64,000 nt of DNA, taken from the NCBI RefSeq assembly GCF_013386115.1, contig NZ_JACAOR010000002.1:444383-508382 (forward strand), written 5' to 3'. The notes beneath the pieces were generated by a model. It was not told where the DNA came from, did no database searches, and saw only the letters and a list, made by a program, of their open reading frames with translations. The translations under genes and the position numbers were made by a program. Source of the DNA: Pseudomonas gingeri. Lineage in GTDB: Bacteria > Pseudomonadota > Gammaproteobacteria > Pseudomonadales > Pseudomonadaceae. Positions 25,018-34,030 of this stretch are shown one piece after another (within the stretch, counting starts at the first letter, position 1; each line of letters opens with the position of its first letter).

Positions 25018-26052
25018 ATGTCCCATTCATCCATGGCCTGCATCCTTGCCCTGACGCTGGCAACTTTTGCAGGTGCGAACGCCCAGTCATCCTCAGATGC
25101 GGCGATACCGGTTGGTGTGGATAACTTTGTCCGTGCCGAGTCCGATCTCTACATGGGAAAAATGGTGGCGAGTGGGGGTTTTGGTCAGTTTGTGCATAGC
25201 CGCGAACCGGTGCCCATCGACGCTCAGAATGTCATCCGCATGAACCGGGACACGCTTTACTCCTCGGCGGTGTTCGATCTCGATGCCGGCCCCGTGACGA
25301 TCACGTTGCCCGAGGCCGGCAAGCGCTTCATGTCGATGCAAGTGGTCAACGAAGATCAATACGTACCCGCCGTCCTCTACGAAGCCGGCGACCATATGCT
25401 GACGAAAGAGGCTGTCGGCACACGCTATGTCTTTGTCGCTGTCCGCCTGTTCTTCGATCCCACGGATCGCCAGGACCTTGAGCAGGTGCATGCGCTGCAG
25501 GATGCAATCAAGGTCAGCCAGGCCCAAAGCGGGGAGTTCGTGGTGCCGAAGTGGGATCAGGCGAGCCAGAAAAAGATACGCGATGCCCTGGCCGTTCTGG
25601 GCTCGACGATTCCCGACTACAACCAATCCTTTGGTCCCAAGGGCAAGGTCAATCCGATCCATCACCTGATCGGAACCGCGACGGGTTGGGGCGGAAACCC
25701 GGCCAGGGACGCGATCTACCTTGGCAGCGCCATACCGAAGAACGATGGGAAAACCGTTTACCGGCTCAAAGTAGGAGATGTCCCGGTCAACAGTTTCTGG
25801 TCTGTGAGTGTTTACAACGCAGACGGCTACTTCCAGAAAAACCCGTATGACGCCTACTCGTTGAATAACCTCACGGCCAGGAAAAGTGACGATGGCTCGA
25901 TCGTCATCCAGTTCGGCGGCTGTGACGGCAAGATTGCCAACTGCCTGCCTACCCCTCCCGGCTGGAACTATACGGTCAGGCTCTATCAGCCAAGTTACCA
26001 GATACTCAATGGCCAATGGCGTTTTCCACAGCCGCAGCCCGTCAAACTCTAA
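25018..26052 (+). CDS. DUF1254/DUF1214 domain exported protein
   Basis: 344 aa with a signal peptide (about residues 1-23, cleavage near ANA-QS). DUF1254 is recognisable at residues ~40-165 (VIRMNRDTLYSSAVFDLDAG, then FMSMQVVNEDQYVPAVLYEAG). DUF1214 lies at ~235-340 (VNSFWSVSVYNADGYFQKNPYDAYSLNN, ending PGWNYTVRLYQP and FPQPQPV). These proteins are widespread and periplasmic but of unknown activity. A GAGG ribosome site precedes ATG 25018. It is the first gene of a cluster with MipA, acid phosphatase and a barrel protein. Confidence 0.88.
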   Translation: MSHSSMACILALTLATFAGANAQSSSDAAIPVGVDNFVRAESDLYMGKMVASGGFGQFVHSREPVPIDAQNVIRMNRDTLYSSAVFDLDAGPVTITLPEAGKRFMSMQVVNEDQYVPAVLYEAGDHMLTKEAVGTRYVFVAVRLFFDPTDRQDLEQVHALQDAIKVSQAQSGEFVVPKWDQASQKKIRDALAVLGSTIPDYNQSFGPKGKVNPIHHLIGTATGWGGNPARDAIYLGSAIPKNDGKTVYRLKVGDVPVNSFWSVSVYNADGYFQKNPYDAYSLNNLTARKSDDGSIVIQFGGCDGKIANCLPTPPGWNYTVRLYQPSYQILNGQWRFPQPQPVKL

Positions 26053-26157
26053 TCAAGTACATCAACTAAAAAGTTTCGACGCTTATAAACAAGCGCAAGA
26101 GCTGACACGTCAGGGACTTCTCTGAACTACAGAGTTTTACATCAGGGGAAAGAAGCA

Positions 26158-27003
26158 ATGACACGCCCGGTTAATTCAAACTTTTCCAGATATCAGGGGA
26201 TGGCCTTTATAGGCGCGACCCTCGCATTGGCGATGGCACTGCCCGCCCATGCGGACGATTCAAGCAGGACGCCCTCCGTGACGGCAGGCGGCGGCGTCGC
26301 CGTGGGTCCTTTGTACGAAGGCTCTTCACGGTACGCCGCGTTCCCGTCACTAAAACTCAAGGCGGTCCTGCCGACCGAAAGCTGGGGCACGTTTACCGCG
26401 GCCTTCCCGGAGGGGCTGCGTTGGGACTTGCCGGGGCTGGCTCCTTTCGGGGTGGCCCTGCTGATCGGCTACGACCAGGGGCGCAAGGAAAGAATCCAGA
26501 CCCTGGGCGGTCGTGACGATTACCTGAGGGGCATGGGCAACCTGGACAGCACGGCCCTGGTCGGGGCGGAAGCGTACTGGATCCTGCCGGCCGGGCGCCT
26601 GTTTGTTCGTGGCCTGCAATCGAGCCAGAGCCGCGATTACGGTGGCGAAAGCCTGGGCCGTACGGCGTACCTGGAAGCCGGGGTCGCTACGGCGTATCCG
26701 CTGTCGTCGACATTGACCCTGGACTCGACGCTGTACGGCACCTGGAGCAACGAGAACGACATGATGGCCCGCTTCGGCGTCACGGCCCAGCAAGCCGCGC
26801 GCACCCGGTTCGACGAATACCACCCAGGCGGCGGGATGCGCGACGTGACCTTGAAACTGGGCCTCACCTGGCAATGGCAGCCACAGCTGGCACTGGAAGG
26901 CGGCATCAAGACCTATGCCCTGGTCTCCGATGCCCGCAACAGCCCGCTGACGGATGAGAAGGTCGGCGCGGGCGCCTATCTGAATGCCCTGTACCGGTTT
27001 TGA
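26158..27003 (+). CDS. MipA/OmpV family outer-membrane protein
   Basis: 281 aa with signal peptide (residues ~1-32, ending PAHA-DD). The mature part is MipA/OmpV-like: VTAGGGVAVGPLYEGSSRYAAFPSLKLK at the start, alternating beta strands, and a C-terminal strand GAYLNALYRF with final Phe for BAM recognition. Family roles are structural or scaffold-like (MipA with MltA/PBP1B) or porin-like. ATG 26158 follows AGGGGAAAGAAG. It lies 105 nt after the DUF1254 gene and 35 nt before the acid phosphatase gene, probably in one transcript. Confidence 0.85.
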   Translation: MTRPVNSNFSRYQGMAFIGATLALAMALPAHADDSSRTPSVTAGGGVAVGPLYEGSSRYAAFPSLKLKAVLPTESWGTFTAAFPEGLRWDLPGLAPFGVALLIGYDQGRKERIQTLGGRDDYLRGMGNLDSTALVGAEAYWILPAGRLFVRGLQSSQSRDYGGESLGRTAYLEAGVATAYPLSSTLTLDSTLYGTWSNENDMMARFGVTAQQAARTRFDEYHPGGGMRDVTLKLGLTWQWQPQLALEGGIKTYALVSDARNSPLTDEKVGAGAYLNALYRF

Positions 27004-27038
27004 TCGACCGGCAACCGGGCTGGATAAAGGAACAATCG

Positions 27039-27854
27039 ATGAACAACCTATACAAGCAGTTGGGGCTGGCTGGCCTGCTCTGGTCAGGGCTGGTGCTGGC
27101 CGACGATGCGACCACCAAGGTCACGGACCCTCACTTCAAGCTGGCCCCAGGCTATCTTGACCCGGCAGACCTGCCAGTGCGCCTGGCCTTGCTTGGCGCT
27201 CCACCCAAGCCGGACACTGCTGCCTTTGCGCGGGATGAGGAAGCACGCTGGGCGGCGCTGTCGCTACGGGGCACGGCCCGGGAGAAACTCGCGGCCAAGG
27301 ATGCGGAGCTGTCATTTCCAGGCCCGGCGCAAGCATTCTCCTGCGCGATGGGCACGCCGATCACCGAGAAAAACACGCCGCACCTTTATACGTTGATGCA
27401 ACGCACCCTGACGGACGCAGGTGGCTCCACCTACGCCGGGAAGAATGCCTACAACCGAACCCGCCCCTTCGTGGCACATGACGAAGGGACATGCCGCAAG
27501 GACATGGAACCGCTGCTGCGCACGGACGGTTCCTGGCCGTCCGGCCACTCCGCGGCCGGCTGGGCCTGGGGGCTGGTGCTGGCCGAGATTCAGCCGGCGC
27601 GCGCCACTGAACTGATGACCCGCGGCTTGTCATTCGGCCAGAGCCGGGTCATCTGCGATGCACACTGGCAGAGCGACGTGGATGCCGGTCGCATCATGGG
27701 GGCCGCCACGGTGGCGAGCCTGCATGACAACCCGGCGTTCCTCGCGGACCTCGCGGCCGCGAAGGAAGAGGTCAAGGCGGCGCAAAAAGCAGGCTTGAAA
27801 CCCACAGAGGACTGTGCGGCCGAAGGCGTGGCGCTCTCGCTGACCCAGCACTGA
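27039..27854 (+). CDS. Class A (PAP2-type) acid phosphatase
   Basis: 271-aa periplasmic non-specific acid phosphatase with signal peptide (MNNLYKQLGLAGLLWSGLVL-A). All three PAP2 motifs are visible: KNAYNRTRPF (K-x6-RP, residues ~140-150), PSGHSAAGW (~170), and SRVICDAHWQSDVDAG (SR-x5-H-x3-D, ~205-222). It should release phosphate from phosphomonoesters. The ATG at 27039 follows AAAGGAACAATCG; an upstream in-frame ATG at 27000 lies inside the MipA gene. It is followed 13 nt later by a barrel gene, consistent with one operon for phosphate or surface adaptation. Confidence 0.9.
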   Translation: MNNLYKQLGLAGLLWSGLVLADDATTKVTDPHFKLAPGYLDPADLPVRLALLGAPPKPDTAAFARDEEARWAALSLRGTAREKLAAKDAELSFPGPAQAFSCAMGTPITEKNTPHLYTLMQRTLTDAGGSTYAGKNAYNRTRPFVAHDEGTCRKDMEPLLRTDGSWPSGHSAAGWAWGLVLAEIQPARATELMTRGLSFGQSRVICDAHWQSDVDAGRIMGAATVASLHDNPAFLADLAAAKEEVKAAQKAGLKPTEDCAAEGVALSLTQH

Positions 27855-27867
27855 CCGGAGAAAAACC

Positions 27868-28641
27868 ATGATGCACAGTGACAACCGGCGCAGGCCGACC
27901 TGCCTGGCGCTGCTGGCGGGTGCCCTTGCCGCCGCCAGCCTGCCAACCGTGGCCATGGCGGCAGACAGCGACGAGTGGCAGTTCAACGGCGGCCCTTACG
28001 TGTGGGGCGCCGGTATCCGAGGACATGTGGGCCACCGCAGCACCGGCACCCAGTTTATAAAGTCCGACTTCTCCGACATCGCGCGTACCGTCGATATGTC
28101 GGTGATGCTCATGGGCGAGGCGCGGCGGGGTCCATACAGCGTACTCGCCGACCTGATGTATATCGACACCGACACCCGCAACCGTCTGCCGGCGGGCGCC
28201 CCGGCGTCCAAGCTCGAGGTGGAAAGCAAGACCGCCTCCGGATTCCTCGGGGGCGGCTACACGGTGCTGGGTGATGACAACCATCGGTTGGATGTCGCGG
28301 GCGGCGTGCGTGTCTGGTACAGCGGCACCACCATCAGCCTGCACGGTGGGCCCGCGGGTGGCCTATCGGGCTCGGACAACGCGACCTGGGCGGACGCCAT
28401 GGCGGGACTGCGCGGGCACTATGCCGTGAATGACCGGTTCTGGTTGTCATCCTGGGGGATGGCGGGCGCCGGGCAGTCCCGGGAAGACTGGGACCTGGCA
28501 GCGCTGGCGGGCTGGGAGTTCTGGCCCGGCTTTTCGGCGGTGGCCGGCTACCGGGCCATGGGGGTGAATTATCGTCACGATGGGTTCGTCTACGACATTG
28601 TCCAGAAAGGGCCCTTGCTGGGTATCAGTGGAAGATTCTGA
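27868..28641 (+). CDS. Predicted outer-membrane beta-barrel protein
   Basis: 257 aa with a signal peptide (about residues 1-31, ...VAMA-AD). The mature part alternates hydrophobic and polar residues with many Gly/aromatics (WQFNGGPYVWGAGIRGHVG; FLGGGYTVLGDDNHRLDVAGGVRVWYSG) and ends GPLLGISGRF with a terminal Phe, typical of a small barrel. I cannot assign a function beyond that. It is the last clear gene of the cluster starting at 25018. Confidence 0.75.
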   Translation: MMHSDNRRRPTCLALLAGALAAASLPTVAMAADSDEWQFNGGPYVWGAGIRGHVGHRSTGTQFIKSDFSDIARTVDMSVMLMGEARRGPYSVLADLMYIDTDTRNRLPAGAPASKLEVESKTASGFLGGGYTVLGDDNHRLDVAGGVRVWYSGTTISLHGGPAGGLSGSDNATWADAMAGLRGHYAVNDRFWLSSWGMAGAGQSREDWDLAALAGWEFWPGFSAVAGYRAMGVNYRHDGFVYDIVQKGPLLGISGRF

Positions 28642-28649
28642 AGTGGCGC

Positions 28650-28808
28650 ATGGACCTGGGCACCCATTGGGGAATCCGGTTCCACGTCACCCGATTGAAT
28701 GCACAGCGCACAGTTATCCGGGTGTCCCAACTCTTCTGGGAGCGTAATCCACTGATCGATACTTTTGTGAGCCAACTGCGCCTTGACGGCCAGATGCGTG
28801 CAGCCTGA
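28650..28808 (+). CDS. Possible 52-aa protein or gene remnant
   Basis: An open frame from ATG 28650, 8 nt after the barrel gene stop, ends with FVSQLRLDGQMRAA at TGA 28806-28808. No strong ribosome site is seen. Its tail resembles, at nucleotide and protein level, a frame at 20945-20990 (QIDALVSRLRLDY), sharing CTTTTGTGAGCC-x-ACTGCGCCTTGAC with one or two substitutions. This suggests both derive from one unrecognised gene family. It may well be non-functional. Confidence 0.35.
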   Translation: MDLGTHWGIRFHVTRLNAQRTVIRVSQLFWERNPLIDTFVSQLRLDGQMRAA

Positions 28809-28954
28809 CCCTGGTAATTCATCACGTTCACGGAATAACTCCCGCCTGTTCAATACGGGTTGGGATCCTGGTTTATGCCCAATTATGCAAAATTCCATAA
28901 TTATGTTTTTCAACATAATTGCGCATAGTTCCACCCACTCCCTGGCAAGCTTCC

Positions 28955-28985
28955 CAAAAAACAAAGGCCCGCCCAACGGCGAGCC
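28955..28985 (-). terminator. Terminator of multicopper oxidase gene
   Basis: On the minus strand GGCTCGCC-GTTG-GGCGGGCC (one G-U pair) is followed by TTTGTTTTTT. It begins 24 nt after the stop codon at 29010. Confidence 0.75.
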
Positions 28986-29009
28986 TCTGCCGGTTTCCTC
29001 AAACCTGTC

Positions 29010-31073
29010 TCAATGATGCGCCCCCTCCGAAATCCCCCCGGAGCCATCCGACAGGCCAATGCTCACGTTCTGCATCATCCCCTGGTCCTCGTGATCGAGG
29101 ATGTGGCAGTGCAGCACGAACTCGCCGATATAGCGCTCGTACCGGGTGCGCACGTACAGCGTGTAGACCCCGTCACCCTTCGGGAATATTGTCGGATTGG
29201 AGCGGCTTTTCACGAACAGGGTGTCTTTCCACACGCCTTTCAAGCCGGCGTATTCGTTGTCGCCCTTGTCGGTTTTATCCACCGATCCGGGCACGCTCAG
29301 GTCGGTGCCGTCCGGGCCGATGATCTTGTCGATCTGGAACGGGTTGACGTGGATATGGAACGGATGACTCGCCCGCGCCGATTGCAGGACCCACTGCTCC
29401 GCCGTGCCCAGTTGCAGCTTGCGATTGATCGTCCCCGGCTTGTAGGGCACGGCATCCGCCAAGGTATTGCCCACGGCGAACTTGGTGTTCTCCGGATCGC
29501 TGGTGTCGATCAGGAAGACCAGGGTCTGGCCCTTGCCCTTGAGCTCGCTCTCGGCGATGTCCGGGTGCGGGATGAACTTGTCCAGGTGCAGGCCTTTTTC
29601 CAGGTCCTTGACCACGGTGTCGCGGACATCATCGGGCATATAGTGCCTGGCCGCCGCGACCAGTACCTTGGTCAGGTGCGCGGTGGTGTCCGGCACCTTT
29701 TCGCCGGCGCCGACATCGACAAAGCCGAGCAATTGCCGGCTGCTGGCCGCCTGGTCGACGTTGCCCGCCGCACTGGCCTGTTCGTCGATCACGCAGTAGC
29801 GCCCGGACTCGGGGAAGGTCAGCAGCAGGTCGTTCCGATAACCCGGCTGCAAGGTCACCATGTCGCGCTTCTGCGCCTCTTTCATGGTCAGGCCATCGGC
29901 TGCGATGACGTGATATTCCACCGGTTTGCCGGTGCATTGCTTGTCGATGAACTGCGCCGACTCCGACGCCGCGATGCCCAGGTTGCTGGCAGGCTTGGCG
30001 CTGTCTTGCAGCCGGACAAACTTCAGCTTGATGGTGTCGCGAATCCCCGCGTGCACCAGCCGCCAGCGCTCGACCTGCCCCGGCTTGGCGCCATCGAAGA
30101 TCGGCTGTACCTGGCCGTTGACGCTGGTGTAGCGCCCCGAGTCGCCCCAACTGGAAGGCTGGAGCTGGTCGAACGACTCGACTACCCCCGTTTCGCCGTC
30201 CTTGCAGGTCCAGTCGAGAACTTTCTTGTCCTTGCCGTCCTTGTCCTTGACGATGTTGTAGCGGAAGTTGCCATCCGCACCCTTGCACGCATAGGGGATC
30301 TGCTGGAACACCAGCAGGCGCTCGGGAAACGCCTGGCCCTGTTCATCCTTGAGCAAGGTGTCGATATCGCCGTTGACGTCCTTGCCGGGCAGGCGATCGC
30401 CATGGATGACCAGCGCGCCGGCCATGCCGCTGGCGACCTGGATCGCAGTCGAGCCATGGCGATGCGGGTGATACCAGAAGGTGCCCGCCGGATGGTCGGC
30501 GGGGATGTTGTATTCATACTGGAAGCTGATGCCCGGGTTGATCGACAGCAGCACGTTGTCGCTGTTGCCCGACGGGCTGACCCACAGGCCATGGGAGTGC
30601 AGGTTGGTGCCGTTGAAGCAGTGCGGCGCATCCGGATTGGTCTGCGGCTGGGTGCAACTGGGGTCTGCCGGCAGCGTGTTGTTGAGGCTGATGCGCACCG
30701 TGTCGCCGGGGGTGGCATTGATGGTCGGCGCCACGAACGGTGCCGCCGGGTCGACATCGGTGCCGACATAGCTGCGCAGCAAGACCGGGACATCCTGCCG
30801 GGTAGCCGGGTCGTAGATATGATTTCGGGTGTATTTGATCGTCAGGTCCAGGCGCCGCTCGGTGCCGGCGTGACCAGGCGCCGCCTCGGGGGCCTGGGTG
30901 GACTTGAGCAACAGGGTCCCGGTCTTCGGCTTGGGCGCCTCCTGCTGCAGGCCCGGCGGGTTGTAGAACAGCCGGGAAGGTTCTACCGCGAGTGCCGTGC
31001 CGCCGTGGCCCATCACTGCCAGGGCGAGCAGGCCCAGGGCATGGCGAGCTTTGTCCTTGTGCAATCCTTTCAT
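29010..31073 (-). CDS. Multicopper oxidase (bilirubin oxidase/CotA-like)
   Basis: 687-aa exported copper oxidase. A signal peptide covers about residues 1-29 (MKGLHKDKARHALGLLALAV ... GTALA). All copper sites are visible: HSHGLW (~175), FWYHPHRHG (~225), HPFHIHVNPF (~580) and the C-terminal HCHILDHEDQGMM (~665), giving T1, T2 and T3 ligands. An axial Met is at the T1 site. It probably oxidises Mn, Cu(I) or phenolic substrates in the periplasm. Start is at ATG 31073 with AGGAG 8 nt upstream; a longer frame upstream (to 31211) lacks a signal peptide. It stands as a single gene with its own terminator. Confidence 0.9.
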   Translation of the reverse strand: MKGLHKDKARHALGLLALAVMGHGGTALAVEPSRLFYNPPGLQQEAPKPKTGTLLLKSTQAPEAAPGHAGTERRLDLTIKYTRNHIYDPATRQDVPVLLRSYVGTDVDPAAPFVAPTINATPGDTVRISLNNTLPADPSCTQPQTNPDAPHCFNGTNLHSHGLWVSPSGNSDNVLLSINPGISFQYEYNIPADHPAGTFWYHPHRHGSTAIQVASGMAGALVIHGDRLPGKDVNGDIDTLLKDEQGQAFPERLLVFQQIPYACKGADGNFRYNIVKDKDGKDKKVLDWTCKDGETGVVESFDQLQPSSWGDSGRYTSVNGQVQPIFDGAKPGQVERWRLVHAGIRDTIKLKFVRLQDSAKPASNLGIAASESAQFIDKQCTGKPVEYHVIAADGLTMKEAQKRDMVTLQPGYRNDLLLTFPESGRYCVIDEQASAAGNVDQAASSRQLLGFVDVGAGEKVPDTTAHLTKVLVAAARHYMPDDVRDTVVKDLEKGLHLDKFIPHPDIAESELKGKGQTLVFLIDTSDPENTKFAVGNTLADAVPYKPGTINRKLQLGTAEQWVLQSARASHPFHIHVNPFQIDKIIGPDGTDLSVPGSVDKTDKGDNEYAGLKGVWKDTLFVKSRSNPTIFPKGDGVYTLYVRTRYERYIGEFVLHCHILDHEDQGMMQNVSIGLSDGSGGISEGAHH

Positions 31074-31248
31074 GGTACTGCTCCTGCAAATCAACCGTGA
31101 ACATCGAGATGTCGGCACGGTAGCGATAGGCAAAGGCAGACACGCAGCATCCGTTTCCGACCACAGCCATCCGTGCTGGCATAAAGCTAGTTCGTTATCG
31201 GCGCAGTGCAATGTTTATTGGGGTTTGCCAATGTTTTGGCTCGCAAAG

Positions 31249-32151
31249 TCAGCGCGCCACCGGTGCGGCAAATCCTTCGAAGGCCTGGCGCAGGGCCTTG
31301 GCATATTCGCGGCTGCCGAGGGTCATGCTGTTGATATGGTTGCCGCCCTTGATCAACAGCAGTTGCTTGGGTTGCACGGCGGCTTCATACAGGGCCTTGC
31401 TGAAGCGCGATGGTACGTAGGGGTCGTCGGTGCCGTGGACGATCAGCACCGGGATGTCGATCTGGTTGATCTTGTCGATGGAGTCGAATTTCTCCGAGAG
31501 GATCCAGCTGACCGGCAGCGACGTCGGGATCGCCGCGCGGGCGGCATCACCCAGGTCGGTAAAGGTCGATTCGACGATCAGGCCGGCCGCCTTCGGCGCC
31601 TCCTTGCCGCTGGCCAGGCGCTCGGCCAGGTCCACCGCCACCGCGCCGCCCAGGGAGTGGCCGTAGATATAGCGTTTGCGCGCGTCGGGTTGCAGTTGCA
31701 CCAGGCGTTTCCAGGCATTGCCGGCGTCCTGGTACACGCTGCGTTCGGAAGGCAGGTCGCCGGGGCTGTCGCCGAAGCCGCGATAGTCGATGGCCAGCAC
31801 CGAGAAGCCGAGGTCGCGCAGTTGGGTGATGCGCCCGACCTGCGCCGTCAGGTTCCAGCGGGTGCCGTGCAGGTAGAGGATGGCCGGCGCGTTGGCCCGG
31901 CTCGACGGCCACCACCAGGCATGCAGGTAGTCGGAACCGACCAGCCCGTCGCTGACCGGGATCTGCAGTTCCCTGACCCCCGCCGGAATGCCGCTGAACC
32001 AGCTCGCGGTGCCCGGCTGGATATTGAACAGCAGCTCGCGCTCCTTGTAGGCCAGTCGCGAACAGCCATAGGGCAGGCCGACGGCAAGGAACACCGCGAG
32101 CAAGCCCAGGGACAACCAGCGGCGACGGGCGATAAAGGTTCTGACGGTCAT
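31249..32151 (-). CDS. Alpha/beta hydrolase (membrane-anchored)
   Basis: 300 aa. Residues ~12-30 form an N-terminal hydrophobic anchor (WLSLGLLAVFLAVGLPYGCS) with a Cys-Ser, possibly a lipobox-like site though the spacing is poor. The catalytic triad is visible: nucleophile GHSLGGAVAV (~165), Asp in GTDDPYVP (~250) and His in GGNHIN (~280). ILYLHGTRWN marks the oxyanion hole. It resembles FrsA/YfhR-type hydrolases of unknown substrate. It is separated from the oprD-type gene by that gene's terminator. Confidence 0.85.
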   Translation of the reverse strand: MTVRTFIARRRWLSLGLLAVFLAVGLPYGCSRLAYKERELLFNIQPGTASWFSGIPAGVRELQIPVSDGLVGSDYLHAWWWPSSRANAPAILYLHGTRWNLTAQVGRITQLRDLGFSVLAIDYRGFGDSPGDLPSERSVYQDAGNAWKRLVQLQPDARKRYIYGHSLGGAVAVDLAERLASGKEAPKAAGLIVESTFTDLGDAARAAIPTSLPVSWILSEKFDSIDKINQIDIPVLIVHGTDDPYVPSRFSKALYEAAVQPKQLLLIKGGNHINSMTLGSREYAKALRQAFEGFAAPVAR

Positions 32152-32222
32152 GGCGCCCGGGTCTCGGTTTCAGGGATAGCGTCGGCTCACAAGGTCCACA
32201 GATTACTCGCAACCGGCACAAA

Positions 32223-32254
32223 CAAAAACGCCCCGAACCAGTCGGGGCGTTTGT
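32223..32254 (-). terminator. Terminator of OprD-family porin gene
   Basis: Perfect 9-bp stem ACGCCCCGA/TCGGGGCGT (32228-32236 and 32242-32250). On the minus strand the stem is followed by TTTTTGTT. It lies 40 nt after the porin stop. Confidence 0.9.
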
Positions 32255-32293
32255 TCAACCTGGCATCAGGTTGCTACTGCCTTGTCGCGCCGA

Positions 32294-33580
32294 TCAGAAC
32301 ACGTTGATCGGGTAGTCGACGTACACGCGCACTTCGTTACCGCTGACGTTGTACTCGCTGGATTTCTCCGACACACGCAGGATCGAGCTACGCAGCTTGA
32401 CGCTCAGGTCCTTGGCCGGGCCGCTCTGGACCACGTATTTGACCTGGTTGAAGATTTCCCGCTCGGTACCGCCGGTGCTGGTGGAGGTGGTGATGTTGTC
32501 ACCCCGTACATAGGCGACGTTGTAGGTCAGGCCCGGTACGCCGAAGGCGCCGAAGTCCAGGCCGTAGCCCAGCTGCCAGGAGCGCTCGTCCGAGGCATTG
32601 AAGTCGGACCAGTAGGAGTTGGCCAGGTAGATGGTGTTGCCGCCATCACCGACACGACCCTGACCACGCTGGTAACCGCCGTACGGGTAGCCCAGCAGGC
32701 TGTCGCCGGTGCTGCGCTGGTGGGCGATGGTGAAGGAATGGGCACCCAGGGCGTAGGTGGCCGCCAGGCTCCAGATCTTGTTGTCTTCGCCGCCGGCGCC
32801 GGCCTTGGCGGCGTAGTCACTGTCCAGCTTGGTACGGTAGCCGTTGAAGTCCAGGGTCAGGGACTGATCCTTGGTCACCGGGAACACGTAGTTCAGGTTC
32901 ACGTACTGCTTCTTCAGCACGTCTTCGACGTCGGAACCGTACAGCGCGGCCTTGAAGTTGTCGGTGAACTGGTAGCTGCCGCCCAGCACGTTGATGCTTT
33001 TCAGGCCACCGCTGTCACGACCTTCGTCGCTCTTGCGCGACTCTTCGGTGAAGTGACCGGCGTCCAGTTGCAGGCCCTTGATCTCCTTGGAGGTGATCAG
33101 GGTACCGGTGTAGCTTTCCGGCAGCAGGCGCGAGTTGTCGTAGTTCAGTACCGGCAGGGACGGCATCTGGTCGCCGTAGGTCAGCACGGTGTTGGACAGG
33201 CGGAATTTCACCGCGGCGCCGGCCTTGGCGATATCACGGGCTGGGTCACCCTTGTTGTCCTTGGCGAAGAAGTCGATGCCTTGTGCACCGGTTTCGCCAC
33301 GGCCGCCGTCCAGGCGCAGGGCGTACAGGCCGAAGGCATCGACGCCGACGCCCACGGTGCCCTGGGTGAAGCCGGACTTGAAGGTGCCGATAGCGGCCTG
33401 GCCCCACTCGATCTTGTCCGGGTTGCCGCTTTTGTAGTCACGGTTGATGTAGGCGTTACGCAGCAGAATGTTCAGGTGGCTGTCTTCGACAAAACCCTTG
33501 GCGTCCGATTGTTCGCTTGCCATGGCCTGAGTAGCGCTGAGGATGCCCAGTGCGAGCAGACCGATCCGTTTGTTCAACAT
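32294..33580 (-). CDS. OprD-family outer-membrane porin
   Basis: 428 aa with signal peptide (MLNKRIGLLALGILSATQAMA). The mature N terminus SEQSDAKGFVEDSHLNILLRNAYINRDYKS followed by EWGQAAIGTFKSGFTQGTVGVGVDAFG is diagnostic for OprD/OccD/OccK porins, 18-stranded channels for amino acids or carboxylates. It ends RVYVDYPINVF with terminal Phe. The start is ATG 33580; an earlier frame from 33652 has no signal peptide. A strong hairpin (33661-33697) lies 80 nt upstream in the leader. Substrate cannot be assigned from sequence. Confidence 0.92.
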   Translation of the reverse strand: MLNKRIGLLALGILSATQAMASEQSDAKGFVEDSHLNILLRNAYINRDYKSGNPDKIEWGQAAIGTFKSGFTQGTVGVGVDAFGLYALRLDGGRGETGAQGIDFFAKDNKGDPARDIAKAGAAVKFRLSNTVLTYGDQMPSLPVLNYDNSRLLPESYTGTLITSKEIKGLQLDAGHFTEESRKSDEGRDSGGLKSINVLGGSYQFTDNFKAALYGSDVEDVLKKQYVNLNYVFPVTKDQSLTLDFNGYRTKLDSDYAAKAGAGGEDNKIWSLAATYALGAHSFTIAHQRSTGDSLLGYPYGGYQRGQGRVGDGGNTIYLANSYWSDFNASDERSWQLGYGLDFGAFGVPGLTYNVAYVRGDNITTSTSTGGTEREIFNQVKYVVQSGPAKDLSVKLRSSILRVSEKSSEYNVSGNEVRVYVDYPINVF

Positions 33581-33660
33581 AATATTATTTTCCTTATTGC
33601 TGGATAAAACGCCCTGCGGCTCCGAGCTGAACCTGTGTGTTGGCGGTTTCACGCAGAAAC

Positions 33661-33697
33661 AAAAAGGCCCGCCGCGGGTGTCTGCGGCGGGCCTTTT
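33661..33697. terminator. Strong hairpin in leader region of porin gene
   Basis: Perfect 10-bp stem GGCCCGCCGC/GCGGCGGGCC (33666-33675 and 33684-33693) with AAAAA before and TTTTATT after, so it is terminator-like on both strands. It lies upstream of the minus-strand porin (start 33580) and of the plus-strand receptor (start 34031), not at the end of either, so it may attenuate the porin or end an unseen small transcript. Confidence 0.7.
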
Positions 33698-33940
33698 ATT
33701 TATTTTGTTATATGGCTTATAGCCACAGGCGTGACGCGAATCGTATCTGCGACACGACTAAAGTGTCAATTTCGTGAATCCTCGGCAATTAGACAAGATT
33801 TCTCGGTCAACCTCCAAAAATGGCATATCAGCCAACGACGCGGCAGATTCGCAGGCATGCCCGTCATCCCGACTTTTGTGACGAGCGCCGCCTCTGTAAC
33901 GACGTTGACATATTTAGACACAAACTCCGCATGCTCGTTA

Positions 33941-33985
33941 CTGACAATCATTATCAGTAGTTAATAACAATCGTTATTATTAACG
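33941..33985 (+). promoter_or_regulatory. Fur box(es) upstream of TonB receptor gene
   Basis: CTGACAATCATTATCAGTAG (33941-33960), then TTAATAACAATCGTTATTATTAAC, contains several overlapping NAT-rich hexamers of the Fur consensus GATAAT-GATAAT-CATTATC. It sits 45-90 nt upstream of the receptor start, so iron repression is expected. Confidence 0.8.
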
Positions 33986-34030
33986 CCGCCATATCCCTCC
34001 CTCTCACACCCTGACGGATACACCCTCTCC

